62,367 nucleotides of DNA, taken from contig JAFEGO010000087.1 in assembly GCA_018239845.1 (NCBI GenBank), positions 1 to 62,367 on the forward strand. The letters run 5' to 3'. A model generated the notes under the pieces. The model worked only from the letters and a program-made list of their open reading frames with translations, did no database searches and was not told the origin of the DNA. This DNA is from Verrucomicrobiota bacterium (GTDB lineage Bacteria > Verrucomicrobiota > Verrucomicrobiia > Opitutales > Opitutaceae). A program made the position numbers and the translations under genes. Shown here piece after piece: positions 20,450 through 29,681 of the stretch (positions within the stretch are counted from its first letter, which is position 1; each line of letters begins with the position of its first letter).

Positions 20450-21706
20450 TTACTTGAACTTACCCTTGAGCCAGGGCTCGCCGTACACGTCGGCGAAGGA
20501 CTTCAGGATCTTGAACTGGCCGTCGGCCTTGGTCTCACCGATGTAAACGGTCTTGGTGAGGTGCATGTTCTTCTGCGTGGTGACCTTGCCACCGGGACCA
20601 TCGAAGGAGATGCCGGACTTGAGGGCGGCGCGGACCTTGTCGACGTCGAAGCTGCCGGCCTTCTCGACCGCGGCCTTCCAGAGGTACATGCCGTCATAGC
20701 TCAGCACCATGGGGGAGCAGGTGACGCGGCCTTCCTTGACGATGCCGGCGACGGTGCTCTTGGAGAGCCAGGACTTGAAGTTGGCGACGAACTTCTTGTT
20801 GGCGGGCGTATCGATCGACTCGAAGTAGGTCCAGCAACCGAGCTGGCCGACGAGCTTGTCAGCGGGCAGACCGCGGAACTCATCCTCGGAGATCGAGAAG
20901 GAGACGACCGGGCAGGTCTCGGAGGTGAGGCCGGAGGCGGCGTACTCCTTGAAGAACGGGACGTTGGTGTCGCCGTTGAGGGTCGAGATCACGCAGGCGT
21001 CGCCGGAGGCGGCGAACTGTTTGATCTCGGCGACGATCTGCTGGTAGTCGGTGTGGCCGAAGCCGGTGTACTTGCCCGCGGCGATGATCTTGCCGGAGGC
21101 GTCCTTCTTGAAGCCGCCGCCGATGTTCTCGAGCGGCACGCCCTTGGAGAGGAGGTACTCGAGGAGCACGAGGTTGGTCGTCTGCGGGTAGACGTAGTCG
21201 GTGCCGAGCAGGTAGAACTTCTTCTTGCCCTCGGCGAGGTAGTAGTCGACCGCGGGCGTGGCCTGCTGGTTGACGGCCTCGGCGGTGTAGAAGACGTTCT
21301 GCGACTCTTCCTCACCCTCGTACTGGACGGGGTAGAAGAGGAGCGCGTTGTTCTTCTCGAGGACGGGGAGGCAGTACTTGCGGCTGACGGAGGTCCAGCA
21401 ACCGAAGGTCACGGCGACCTTGTCCTGCTCGGTAAGCTGCTTGCACTTTTCGGCGAAGGTCGGCCAGTCGGAGGCGCCGTCAACGATGACGAGCTCGATC
21501 TTTTTGCCGAGGACGCCGCCCTTGGCGTTGATCTCGTCGGCGGTGAACATGAGGATGTCGCGCAGCGAGGTCTCGCTGATCGCCATCGTGCCGGAGAGGG
21601 AGTGGAGGACGCCGACCTTGACGGTGTCGGCCGCACGCGCGGTGCCGAACAAAGCGCTCAGAGCAAGGGCTCCGACGCCGAGGTATTTGGTGAGTTTCGT
21701 GATCAT
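20450..21706 (-). CDS. urtA: urea ABC transporter substrate-binding protein UrtA
   Basis: A 418-residue periplasmic binding protein with a signal peptide (cleaved after ...GTARA). Family segments are [75 protein letters not shown] and [13 protein letters not shown]. It captures urea and delivers it to UrtBC. The start at 21706 places the signal peptide correctly; the frame reaching 22249 overlaps the porin gene and is rejected. A terminator follows, which fits the need for an excess of binding protein. Confidence 0.97.
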   Translation of the reverse strand: MITKLTKYLGVGALALSALFGTARAADTVKVGVLHSLSGTMAISETSLRDILMFTADEINAKGGVLGKKIELVIVDGASDWPTFAEKCKQLTEQDKVAVTFGCWTSVSRKYCLPVLEKNNALLFYPVQYEGEEESQNVFYTAEAVNQQATPAVDYYLAEGKKKFYLLGTDYVYPQTTNLVLLEYLLSKGVPLENIGGGFKKDASGKIIAAGKYTGFGHTDYQQIVAEIKQFAASGDACVISTLNGDTNVPFFKEYAASGLTSETCPVVSFSISEDEFRGLPADKLVGQLGCWTYFESIDTPANKKFVANFKSWLSKSTVAGIVKEGRVTCSPMVLSYDGMYLWKAAVEKAGSFDVDKVRAALKSGISFDGPGGKVTTQKNMHLTKTVYIGETKADGQFKILKSFADVYGEPWLKGKFK

Positions 21707-21905
21707 GGGAGGAAGAATCAGCCTGAAGGGCGGGCAAAATGGGCACGGCAGTGGCCAGGGTGCCCGCGGTACGAGTGGAAAAAGGGTGGGGAAATCGGCG
21801 CCGCGACCGGAGGATCGCCGGCGCGGCGCCGGAAGGGTGTACTTACAAAACGGACACGAGGTCCGGGGGCGGGCGGCGCTTTTTTTAACAAAACGCCGCG
21901 CCGGG

Positions 21906-22877
21906 TCAGAACTTGAAGATCGTCTGCACGCCGAAGAACGTGGCGCTGTCCGCCGTGTACTTGCTGTAGTCCTGGTAGGAGAACTCGGCGCGCACGGAGA
22001 AGTTGTCGTTGATCTTGTAGGTGGGGGCGACGGTGTACTTGGTGAAGCCCGGGCCGCCGTTGGACATCTGCTCGCCGCTGATGCGGAAGGCCGAGGACCA
22101 CTTGGCGTCGAAGGTGTAGCTGTAGAAGCCGAGCCAGTTGTAGCCCTTGTCGCCGATGCCGCCGTCCTTGTTCGCGTACTCGGCACCGATGGTGGAGTCC
22201 TTGGTGACGTTGTACGAGAGCCAGAAGTCGAACATCGTGGTGGCGTCATTCTTGTGGATGACGTTGCCCTTGGTGTCGTGCGCGACGCCGAACCAGAGGG
22301 TGAGGTCCTTCACGCCCTTGTAGCTGTAGAAGGCCTCGAAGCCCGCGTTGTGCTTCAGCTCGCCGTCACCCTTGAGGTAGTTGGGGCCGGAGTACACGGA
22401 GTCCACGAGCGCGATGCCCGCGGCGTTGGCCTCGTCACCGTAGTCGAGGCGGACGCCGGAGTGGTAGCCGGGGATGGGGGCGAGGAAATCGCCGTTGGCG
22501 TAGGAGATCTGCGCCATGTTCGGGATATCGAAGGCCTCGTAGCCCATGTAGCTGAGGAATTTGCCGGCCGTGACGCTGCCGCCGCCGCCGATATCAACGG
22601 TGGCGTAGGCATCGAGGACGGTGATGTCCTGCGGGGCGTTGGGCTGGTAGTAGAAGCTGACCACGCCCGTCACCGGCTTGAAATTGCCGGTGAAAAGGAC
22701 TTTGGCGGCGTCGAGGTCGAACTTGTCGGTCGAGGTGCCGGGGTCGGGATCGGTGACGCGATACGAGCCGGCGGCGTAACCGCCGACTGAGAGGGTGTCG
22801 TTGACTTTGACATCCGCCAGGGCGGCGAGCGAGGAGGCGAGCGTGAGAGCGGTCGCGATGAACAGACGTGTCTTCAT
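21906..22877 (-). CDS. outer-membrane porin-like protein upstream of the urt genes
   Basis: A 323-residue protein with a signal peptide (cleaved after ...SLAALA) and about sixteen amphipathic strands, ending ...[13 protein letters not shown] with the terminal aromatic expected of an outer-membrane barrel. It resembles the putative beta-barrel porin group (BBP2-like) seen in PVC bacteria. Being the first gene of the urea unit, it probably lets urea or amides through the outer membrane. The ATG at 22877 precedes the signal peptide; the frame extends to 22997 but that part is not protein-like. Confidence 0.85.
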   Translation of the reverse strand: MKTRLFIATALTLASSLAALADVKVNDTLSVGGYAAGSYRVTDPDPGTSTDKFDLDAAKVLFTGNFKPVTGVVSFYYQPNAPQDITVLDAYATVDIGGGGSVTAGKFLSYMGYEAFDIPNMAQISYANGDFLAPIPGYHSGVRLDYGDEANAAGIALVDSVYSGPNYLKGDGELKHNAGFEAFYSYKGVKDLTLWFGVAHDTKGNVIHKNDATTMFDFWLSYNVTKDSTIGAEYANKDGGIGDKGYNWLGFYSYTFDAKWSSAFRISGEQMSNGGPGFTKYTVAPTYKINDNFSVRAEFSYQDYSKYTADSATFFGVQTIFKF

Positions 22878-22952
22878 GTGTTGTTTTCTTATTTTTGGGT
22901 CTAGGTGTAGGTAGTCCGGCCGGGAGCGAAACCCCCGGCCGCACCGCCGCTT

Positions 22953-22968
22953 AGCAGCAACCTTGCCA
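22953..22968 (-). promoter_or_regulatory. sigma-54-like promoter upstream of the porin-urt-ure unit
   Basis: On the minus strand the sequence reads TGGCAAGGTTGCTGCT. It has the GG and GC dinucleotides exactly 10 bases apart and fits TGGCAC-N5-TTGCW at most positions, missing at the C after TGGCA and the first T of TTGC. The predicted start near 22942 leaves a leader of about 65 bases before the porin ATG. Sigma-54 control of urea uptake and urease under nitrogen limitation is common in other bacteria; no clear NtrC site was found. Confidence 0.55.
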
Positions 22969-23168
22969 ACGCCCCCGGCCCGCCCGGCACATGACAAACT
23001 TGCCCGGCCGCGTATCAGCGGAAGTACATCTGGGGCGGCCGTTGGAGGCCTTGCGCTTATGCGAAAAAACAGGCTCGCGGAACAATTGGCGCGCGTGATG
23101 CTCTACCACACGGGCTGCGACCCCTCCAAGGGCCGTCTCCCCTAACCTAGAAACCCACCATACCAACC

Positions 23169-23969
23169 GTGAAAAACAAACTCCTCCTCGCCCTCCTCAG
23201 CCTTGCCGCTGTGAGTCCGGCCGCCCTGCTGGCCCAAACCACGGCGACCGCGCCTGCGCCCGTCGAGACGCCCAGCTACTCGCTGGTGGTCACGCCGAGC
23301 TTCGTCTCGCAATACATGTTCCGCGGCGTGCGCCTCGGCGGTCCCTCGTTCCAGCCTTCGGTCGAGTTCGACTCCGGTCCCTGGGCCGTCGGCGTCTGGT
23401 CGAATTTCCCGCTCAGCGACAAGGTCCCGGGCGTCTCCGATCCCGAGATCGATCCGTATGCCTCCTACACCTACACGGTCAACGACACGCTCAGCGTCGT
23501 CCCCGGCTTCACCTGGTACAACTACCCCGATGCCGACAAGAGCGCGGGCTTCTACACCAGCACCTTCGAGCCGAGCCTCGCGGTCAACTACACCGTCGCC
23601 GGCTGGAAATTCACGCCCAAGGCCTACTACGACTTCGTGCTGAAGGGGCCGACCTATGAGCTGACCGCCGCCTTCGCCGTTCCGCTGAAGGACTACGGCA
23701 CCGAGCTCGACTTCACCGGCACCGCCGGCACCTACCGCTGGACCGATGCCGCGGCCAACACCAACCCCAACGTCAAGAACTGGGGTGACTACTGGTCCGC
23801 CGGTGTCTCCATGCCGTTCGTCGTCGCCACGAATGCGAAGTTCGTCGTCGGCTACGCCTACACGCAGGGCTGGAACAACTATTACAAGGCCGGCACCGCG
23901 CCCAAGTCGCGCAACACCGCCGCCAGCGGCCGCAACGTCCTCACGCTGAGCTACGTCCTCACGTTCTAA
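23169..23969 (+). CDS. outer-membrane protein, TorF/TIGR02001-like barrel
   Basis: A 266-residue protein starting at a GTG, with a signal peptide (MKNKLLLALLSLAAVSPAALLAQ). The mature start SYSLVVTPSFVSQYMFRGVRLGGPSFQPSVEF matches the 'SQYxFRGxxxxxxxPxxQ' pattern of the TIGR02001 family of small barrels. Twelve or so strands follow and the protein ends NVLTLSYVLTF. It may be a channel for small solutes. It is divergent from the porin-urt-ure unit and has its own terminator, so shared regulation is possible but unproven. Confidence 0.83.
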   Translation: MKNKLLLALLSLAAVSPAALLAQTTATAPAPVETPSYSLVVTPSFVSQYMFRGVRLGGPSFQPSVEFDSGPWAVGVWSNFPLSDKVPGVSDPEIDPYASYTYTVNDTLSVVPGFTWYNYPDADKSAGFYTSTFEPSLAVNYTVAGWKFTPKAYYDFVLKGPTYELTAAFAVPLKDYGTELDFTGTAGTYRWTDAAANTNPNVKNWGDYWSAGVSMPFVVATNAKFVVGYAYTQGWNNYYKAGTAPKSRNTAASGRNVLTLSYVLTF

Positions 23970-24002
23970 ATCACGGCCGACGCGATCGCGTCCCCGTTTC
24001 CC

Positions 24003-24033
24003 GCCCGCGCCCGAAAACGGCGCGGGCTTTTTT
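24003..24033 (+). terminator. Rho-independent terminator after the TIGR02001-like gene
   Basis: A 9-bp stem GCCCGCGCC/GGCGCGGGC (24003-24011 and 24019-24027) with loop CGAAAAC is followed by six T residues, 33 bases after the stop codon. Confidence 0.93.
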
Positions 24034-24184
24034 GTGTGACGATGCGGCGACGCCTGCGTGAATACTCTTGTCTCTTTGCGCCGCCCGCGCCCAATCTCGC
24101 CGTTGCAAAATTTGCGCGAAGCGGAAACGAAAACGTGGGAACGATCCCGCGCCCCGCCCGCGCGAGTCAAATGCCAGTTCCATC

Positions 24185-25642
24185 ATGATCGAATTCAATA
24201 ACAAAGTTCTCTTCGTCGGTTACGGCGCCGTGGCCGAGTGCACGCTGCCCATTCTCTTCAAGCACATCAAGGTGCCCGCGAAGAACGTCACCGTGATGGA
24301 TTTTGTGGACCGCTCCGACAAGCTGAAGAAGTGGACCAGCAAGGGCGTCCGCTTCGTGAAGGACCGCGTCACCGAGGAGAACATGGGCAAGATCCTCGGC
24401 AAGTATGTCGGCCAGGGCGACATCATCATCGATCTCGCGTGGAACATCGACGCCCTCGAGCTCCTCCAGTGGTGCCGCGACCATGGCGTCCGCTACATCA
24501 ACACCTCCACCGAGCTGTGGGATCCGTACGCCGCCGGCCCTGACGCGCACCCGACCACCAAGACTCTCTACTGGCGCCACATGAACCTGCGCCGCATGAC
24601 GGCGAAGTGGAAGACCAAGGGCGCCACCGCCGTCATCGAGCACGGCGCCAACCCCGGCCTCATCTCGCACTTCGTCAAGCAGGGCCTCATCGACATCGGC
24701 CAGAGCCTCATCGCCGACAAGAAGGTCAAGGCCAAGGCCGCGGAAAACATCACTGAGTTCATCCGCACCGGCCAGTTCAACCGCCTCTCCCAGGCCATCG
24801 GCGTCAAGGTCATCCACTGCTCCGAGCGCGACACGCAGATCACCAACGTGCCGAAGCAGGTCGACGAGTTCGTCAACACCTGGTCGATCGAGGGCTTCCG
24901 CGAGGAAGGCACCACGACCGCCGAAATGGGCTGGGGCACGCACGAGAAGCAGCTCCCGAAGAACGCCATCCAGCACAAGGACGGCCCGAAGAACCAGATC
25001 TGCCTCGCGCAGATGGGCATCAACACCTGGGTCCGCTCCTGGGTGCCGGATTACAACATCCTCGGCATGGTCGTCCGCCACGGCGAAGCCTTCACGATCT
25101 CCGACGCGCTCACCGTGTGGGACGGCAAGAAGGCCGTGTACCGCCCGACGATGCACTACGCCTACTGCCCCTGCGACGAGGCCATCGCCTCGCTCAACGA
25201 GATGCGCGGCTACAACTACAAGCTGAACGAGAACCAGCGCATCATGAACGATGAGATCACGTCCGGCTCCGACATCCTCGGCGCGCTGATCATGGGCCAC
25301 GATTACAACTCCTGGTGGGTCGGTTCCGACCTCTCCATCGAGGAGTCCCGCCGCCTCGTGCCGCACCAGAACGCCACCACCATGCAGGTCGCCATCTCCG
25401 TCACCGCCGCGTGCATGTGGATGATCGAAAATCCGATGGAAGGCGTCGTGGTGCCGGATCAGATGCCGCACGACTACATCCTCGACATCGCCAAGCCCTA
25501 CCTCGGCAAGTGGATCTCCAAGTCCTCCGACTGGACCCCGCTGAAGGGCCGCGACACGACGTTCGACAAGTTCAACAAGCCCGACCTCGACAAGAAGGAT
25601 CCGTGGCAGTTCAAGAACTTCCTCGTCACCGACGCCGGTTGA
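24185..25642 (+). CDS. hss: homospermidine synthase
   Basis: A 485-residue NAD-dependent enzyme that joins two putrescines (or putrescine and spermidine) into sym-homospermidine. The N-terminal Rossmann region is KVLFVGYGAVAECTLPILFKHI. It is followed by DFVDRSDKLKKW, DIIIDLAWNIDALELLQWCRDHGVRYINTSTELWDPY and TAVIEHGANPGLISHFVKQGL, all typical of bacterial HSS, and the length fits (about 480). The ATG at 24185 is chosen because the frame upstream overlaps the preceding terminator region. A decarboxylase gene for putrescine supply follows 185 bases downstream. Confidence 0.95.
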   Translation: MIEFNNKVLFVGYGAVAECTLPILFKHIKVPAKNVTVMDFVDRSDKLKKWTSKGVRFVKDRVTEENMGKILGKYVGQGDIIIDLAWNIDALELLQWCRDHGVRYINTSTELWDPYAAGPDAHPTTKTLYWRHMNLRRMTAKWKTKGATAVIEHGANPGLISHFVKQGLIDIGQSLIADKKVKAKAAENITEFIRTGQFNRLSQAIGVKVIHCSERDTQITNVPKQVDEFVNTWSIEGFREEGTTTAEMGWGTHEKQLPKNAIQHKDGPKNQICLAQMGINTWVRSWVPDYNILGMVVRHGEAFTISDALTVWDGKKAVYRPTMHYAYCPCDEAIASLNEMRGYNYKLNENQRIMNDEITSGSDILGALIMGHDYNSWWVGSDLSIEESRRLVPHQNATTMQVAISVTAACMWMIENPMEGVVVPDQMPHDYILDIAKPYLGKWISKSSDWTPLKGRDTTFDKFNKPDLDKKDPWQFKNFLVTDAG

Positions 25643-25666
25643 TCACCATCGCCACGCGAGCAGTTT

Positions 25667-25731
25667 GAAACGACGCGGCAATCCAATCTGAACCCCACCG
25701 GAACTTCAGATGGATTGCCGCTAGTCGTTTC
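25667..25731 (+). other. long imperfect hairpin between hss and the decarboxylase gene
   Basis: Arms of 26 and 27 bases (25667-25692 and 25705-25731) pair with one mismatch and a small bulge around a 12-base loop. No T-run follows, so it is not a standard terminator. It lies in the 185-base spacer of the polyamine gene pair and could be an mRNA processing or stability element, a regulatory hairpin, or a degenerate REP-like unit. Beyond it, to 25827, no feature is seen. Confidence 0.75.
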
Positions 25732-25827
25732 CGGCTCCCGGCAGCGGCGAAATCCGCCCCGCCCCGGCCTCAGCGAATCCAGCGACGCGACCAGGACCAC
25801 CCAAGCACCCAAAAAATTTCCCGACCT

Positions 25828-26970
25828 ATGATCACCCACGCCCGGCTCCAGAAACTCGCCAAGGAACACGGTACGCCGCTGTTCGTGATCGACCACGACG
25901 CCCTGCGGCAGGCCTACCGCCTCTTCCGCAAGCACCTGCCCCGCGTGCAGGTCTATTACGCGGTCAAGGCCAACCCCGATCCCCAGATCGTCCGCACCCT
26001 CTTCGAGGAGGGCGCGAGCTTCGACGTCGCGTCGATGCCCGAGTTCAAGATCGTGTACGAGAACATCAAAAAGATGCCGGCGAAGCAGCGGCAGCAGTGG
26101 ATCTGGGACAAGATCATCTACGCCAATCCCACCAAGCCCACCGACACGCTCGAGGAGCTCAACAAGTACAAGCCCCTCGTCACCTTCGACAACCTCGAGG
26201 AGATCCAGAAGATTAAAAAGCACGCGCCCAACGCCGGCCTCGTGTTGCGTCTCAAGGTTCCGAATACGGGTGCGATGGTCGAGCTCTCGTCCAAGTTCGG
26301 CGCGCCTCCGGGCGAGGCGGTGGACCTGATCCTCGCGGCCGACAAGGCCGGCCTCACGGTCGAGGGCCTCTCGTTCCACGTCGGCAGCCAGACGACGAAC
26401 TTTGAAAACTACGTCCAGGCGCTGAACCTCTCGGCGAACATCTTCAAGGAGGCCCGCGACCGCGGCTACACGAAGATGAACCTCCTCGACATCGGCGGCG
26501 GCTTCCCCGCGCCGTACGACGAGTCGGTGAAGCCGTTCCCGGTGCTCGCCAAGGTCATCAACAACGAGCTCGACCGCCTCTTCCCCGGCAACGACGTGCA
26601 GATCCTCGCCGAGCCCGGCCGCTTCCTCGCCGCCGTCACCGGCACCTCCGTGGCGAGCGTGATCGGCAAGGCCGTGCGCGACGGCAAGACGAGCTACTAC
26701 ATCAACGACGGCGTGTACCACACGTACTCGGGCGTGATCTTCGACCACTGCAAGTATCCGGTGAAGGCCTTCAAGAAAGGCCCCACCACGATCTGCTCAG
26801 TCTTCGGCCCGACCTGCGATGCGCTGGACGTCGTCTCGATGGCGGAGAATCTCCCCGACCTCGAGCGCGGCGACCTCGTTTACAGCGTGAACATCGGCGC
26901 CTACAGCCACGCCAGCGCGACCTACTTCAACGGCTTCCCGCCCGCGAAGGTCGTGCACGAGAACCAGTAA
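25828..26970 (+). CDS. type III PLP-dependent decarboxylase (ornithine decarboxylase type)
   Basis: A 380-residue alanine-racemase-fold enzyme. The PLP lysine is Lys47 in VYYAVKANP. The phosphate loop is LLDIGGGFPAPY, the specificity stretch is VHVGS-like (LSFHVGSQT), and the catalytic Cys-Asp pair is in FGPTCDALDVVS, as in eukaryotic-type ornithine decarboxylases. It most likely makes putrescine from ornithine for the homospermidine synthase encoded upstream; lysine or dual specificity cannot be excluded. The start ATG at 25828 gives the standard N-terminus. Confidence 0.9.
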   Translation: MITHARLQKLAKEHGTPLFVIDHDALRQAYRLFRKHLPRVQVYYAVKANPDPQIVRTLFEEGASFDVASMPEFKIVYENIKKMPAKQRQQWIWDKIIYANPTKPTDTLEELNKYKPLVTFDNLEEIQKIKKHAPNAGLVLRLKVPNTGAMVELSSKFGAPPGEAVDLILAADKAGLTVEGLSFHVGSQTTNFENYVQALNLSANIFKEARDRGYTKMNLLDIGGGFPAPYDESVKPFPVLAKVINNELDRLFPGNDVQILAEPGRFLAAVTGTSVASVIGKAVRDGKTSYYINDGVYHTYSGVIFDHCKYPVKAFKKGPTTICSVFGPTCDALDVVSMAENLPDLERGDLVYSVNIGAYSHASATYFNGFPPAKVVHENQ

Positions 26971-26980
26971 TCTTCCTCCC

Positions 26981-28132
26981 ATGCGCCACAACGTGAGACG
27001 GGTCTGCGGTCTTGCGGTGTGTGCGCTCCTGCTGGGCTTGAGCCCGTTGCGCGCGGAGGGTGACGAGGCCGGGGTGCGCCGGCACCTCGACCTCCTGCGC
27101 GGCATCCAGATGACCCACGACAAGGCCGAACTCCAGCGGCTGAACACGCGCATGGATGAGGCCTGGAGTTTTTTTGACAGCCACAAGGCGACCGCCCTCC
27201 CGCTCATCGAGCAGGAGTTGCGAACGGCGACCGAGGCCAAATCCCCGGATCAGTTTTTCCTGATGGACGTCGGCTTCTGGCTCGTGAAGACGGAGCCGGC
27301 GCACGCCAGCACGAGTGTGGCGGCCTTGGAGCGCATCGACCCCTCGGCGGAGATGGTTCGCGCCTTTTGGCAGGAGCTTTTCCACTTCGTCATGAAGCTC
27401 GGTGCCTCCGGCCAGGAGACCGAGCGCTACCTCGCGCAGGTGGACCGGATCTATCTGCCGAATAAGACGGAGATCAATTTCTTCGCCGCGCCGCATCTGG
27501 TGAATTTCACTCCCGATGACTTGCTCAGCCTGACGTATGGCGTGGCGGGCGAGTCGGCAGGGGAGCACCTGTGCGCTCTGGCGGCCAAGCCCGGCCCCGA
27601 CCAAGTGCGCATCGCCCGGCTGCTGACGGTTGCCTGCACCGAGCAACAGGCCGAGAAAATCGCCGCTATCCTGCAGGCCACACGCGATGACGACGTGGCG
27701 GAGGCTACCGTGACGGCGCTGATGCTGATCGGCGGACCGAGCGGGCGGGGTGCGGTGCTGGCTTACGACGCATCGACGGCCAGCCCGCGGTTGCGGGATT
27801 ACCTGAAATCGATCCGTGGGTCTGTGAAGAAGGTGGACGTGGCCTACTTTGACCGGGAGCTGAAAAGCATTCACCGGCCCAAGAAGATGAGCGACCGCGA
27901 GGTACAGCAGGCGCTTGATCTGATGGAAAAAACAAACGGCGCGGATGACTCCACGCCGCCGATCGACGTCTTTCGCTCGAAGCTCGATCCCTTTAAAGTA
28001 CTTGCGCAGTTGAAACGCATCCGCGCCGCCGCCTTCCGCCGCAAGAACAACCATGTGTTTGAAGACCTGCCGGTAAACAACCTCCTCATCAACGCGTTTC
28101 AGTACAAGTGCGCGGCGGTGAAGGTGAAATAG
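26981..28132 (+). CDS. secreted hypothetical protein, helical repeats
   Basis: A 383-residue protein with a signal peptide (RRVCGLAVCALLLGLSPLRAEG). The mature part is all-helical in appearance, with short repeated helix pairs (for example VRIARLLTVACTEQQAEKIAAILQAT and VAEATVTALMLIGG) that look like degenerate HEAT repeats. No catalytic motif is visible and no family is recognised. It starts 10 bases after the decarboxylase stop, so it may be co-transcribed with the polyamine genes, but nothing else links it to them. Confidence 0.75.
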   Translation: MRHNVRRVCGLAVCALLLGLSPLRAEGDEAGVRRHLDLLRGIQMTHDKAELQRLNTRMDEAWSFFDSHKATALPLIEQELRTATEAKSPDQFFLMDVGFWLVKTEPAHASTSVAALERIDPSAEMVRAFWQELFHFVMKLGASGQETERYLAQVDRIYLPNKTEINFFAAPHLVNFTPDDLLSLTYGVAGESAGEHLCALAAKPGPDQVRIARLLTVACTEQQAEKIAAILQATRDDDVAEATVTALMLIGGPSGRGAVLAYDASTASPRLRDYLKSIRGSVKKVDVAYFDRELKSIHRPKKMSDREVQQALDLMEKTNGADDSTPPIDVFRSKLDPFKVLAQLKRIRAAAFRRKNNHVFEDLPVNNLLINAFQYKCAAVKVK

Positions 28133-28287
28133 CCGAGTGCAGTCGTCGGTCTCTCCGTCCGCGATCCCGGCATCAGGTCGTGCCCTGAGTGATACATGGG
28201 GGATTCCGCGGGCGCGGACCTGCGGCTTTTGCCGAATTCCCGCCGGTGTCGGAACGCCTGCGCCGGGTCTCGGTCCGGGGTAGGGCT

Positions 28288-28788
28288 ATGAAACCCTACA
28301 AGTTCTATCTCACCCTCGCTGCGTCGGTTCTCACCTGCGCATTTGTCGGCCACGCCCAGGCGGCCGACCTCGACCACGCCGACCGCGCCTTCTTCGACAA
28401 GGCCGCGAAGTCGGGCCTGAAGGAAGTCGCCGTCTCCCAGGCGGTGCTGTCCAAGCTCGGCACTTCCGCCGGCCAGGAGTTCGCCCAGACGATGATCACC
28501 GAGCACTCCAAGGCGAATTACGAGCTGCAGCAGCTCGCCGCCCGCAAGGGCGTCACGCTCCCGGCGGATGACGGCAAGGCCGCCAAGAAGTGGAGCGAAA
28601 AGACCAAGGACGTCGACGAAGACTACTTCGACGAGATGGTCGACGACCACAAGGACGCCGTGAAGCTCTTCGAGAAGGCGGCCAAGTCCGACGATCCTGA
28701 CATCGCGGCCTTCGCGCAGAAGACGCTGCCCACGCTGCAGCACCACCTCGAGATGGCGAAGACCCAGAAAGAGGCGGCTTCGCACTAA
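28288..28788 (+). CDS. DUF4142 family periplasmic protein
   Basis: A 166-residue protein with a signal peptide (cleaved after ...GHAQA) and a four-helix DUF4142 domain: DRAFFDKAAKSGLKEVAVSQAVLSKLGTSAGQEFAQTMITEHSKANYELQQLAARKGV and FDEMVDDHKDAVKLFEKAAK. The fold is ferritin-like, but the function of the family is unknown. The ATG at 28288 directly precedes the signal peptide. Confidence 0.9.
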   Translation: MKPYKFYLTLAASVLTCAFVGHAQAADLDHADRAFFDKAAKSGLKEVAVSQAVLSKLGTSAGQEFAQTMITEHSKANYELQQLAARKGVTLPADDGKAAKKWSEKTKDVDEDYFDEMVDDHKDAVKLFEKAAKSDDPDIAAFAQKTLPTLQHHLEMAKTQKEAASH

Positions 28789-28792
28789 CCCG

Positions 28793-28864
28793 TTGTCCGT
28801 AATACAGACAATCCCCGACCAACACCCAAAGGCCCAATGTCCGTATTACGGACATTGGGCCTTT
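28793..28864. promoter_or_regulatory. two TGTCCGTAnTACnGACA palindromes; the second embedded in a perfect 18-bp inverted repeat
   Basis: 28793-28811 is an imperfect palindrome around TGTCCGTAATACAGACA. 28828-28864 is a perfect inverted repeat of 18 bp arms around one T, whose centre reads TGTCCGTATTACGGACA and whose ends read AAAGGCCC...GGGCCTTT. The pair fills the gap between the DUF4142 gene and the SDR gene. The outer A/T tails suit a bidirectional terminator; the shared centre suits a dimeric regulator. Confidence 0.7.
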
Positions 28865-28883
28865 GATTCTTAACTTAACCGAA

Positions 28884-29675
28884 ATGCATCCCGGTGAATT
28901 GCACGACAAGGTCGCTTTGGTGACCGGCGCGGGCTCCGGCATCGGCGAAGCCACTGCCCGCCGCTTGGCCGAGGCGGGCGCACGGGTGGGCGTGCTGACG
29001 CACACGGCCGCCGAGGCGCGCCGCACGGTGAAGGCCATCACTGCGACCGGCGGTGAAGCGCTGCCCTTGGTGGCCGACGTGGCGGACGAGCGCGCGATGA
29101 AGCGGGCCTTCGCCACGCTCACGAAGAAGTGGGGCCGTCTCGACATCGTCGTCGCCAACGCCGGCATCAACGGCCTGTGGGCGCCGCTCGAGGAACTTCA
29201 GGTGAAGGACTGGGAGCGGACTCTTGGCGTCAATCTCCGCGGCACATTTCTCACCCTGCGGGGCGCGGTGCCGCTCCTGAGGCAGCGGGGTGGCGCGATC
29301 ATCGTTGTGTCTTCGGTGCAGGGCACGCGGATGTTCAGCAACAGCGGGGCCAGCGCGTACGCGACCTCGAAGGCCGGCCAGGTGGCGCTCGCGCGTATGG
29401 TGGCGCTGGAAGTGGCGAAGGACGCGATCCGGGTGAACACCATTTGTCCCGGCGCGATCAAGACCAACATCGGCAGCAACACGAAGACGAAGCACCTCGA
29501 GCGCATCCGCGAGCCGATGCAATTTCCGAAAGGCGAGGTCCCGCTCACCCGCGGCCAGCCGGGCCAGGCCGACCAAGTGGCCGAACTCGCGCTCTTCCTC
29601 GCCTCCGACCGCGCCTCGCACATCACCGGCACCGAGGTCTTCATCGACGGCGCGGAGTCGCTGCTGCGGGGGTAG
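28884..29675 (+). CDS. short-chain dehydrogenase/reductase
   Basis: A 263-residue classical SDR: TGAGSGIGE cofactor loop, NAGI, the active-site SSVQG Ser, YATSK catalytic Tyr-Lys, and a C-terminal HITGTEVFIDGAESL. It is closest in look to 3-oxoacyl-ACP reductase or glucose dehydrogenase types; the substrate is not predictable. An earlier in-frame TTG (28863) lies inside a palindrome, so the ATG at 28884 is preferred. Confidence 0.88.
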   Translation: MHPGELHDKVALVTGAGSGIGEATARRLAEAGARVGVLTHTAAEARRTVKAITATGGEALPLVADVADERAMKRAFATLTKKWGRLDIVVANAGINGLWAPLEELQVKDWERTLGVNLRGTFLTLRGAVPLLRQRGGAIIVVSSVQGTRMFSNSGASAYATSKAGQVALARMVALEVAKDAIRVNTICPGAIKTNIGSNTKTKHLERIREPMQFPKGEVPLTRGQPGQADQVAELALFLASDRASHITGTEVFIDGAESLLRG

Positions 29676-29681
29676 TGCAGT

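Noticed and set aside
21742..21757. second sigma-54-like match upstream of urtA (minus strand, TGGCC...GTGCC)
   Set aside because: The GG-N10-GC spacing fits, but most consensus bases around it are wrong. In GC-rich DNA this is expected by chance.
21820..21905. possible terminator or attenuator between the porin gene and urtA
   Set aside because: Only about six GC pairs form around a long A/T loop (near 21874-21896) and the T-run lies inside the loop, not after the stem.
28863..28883. upstream TTG start for the SDR gene
   Set aside because: It lies inside the perfect inverted repeat; the ATG at 28884 gives a normal SDR N-terminus.
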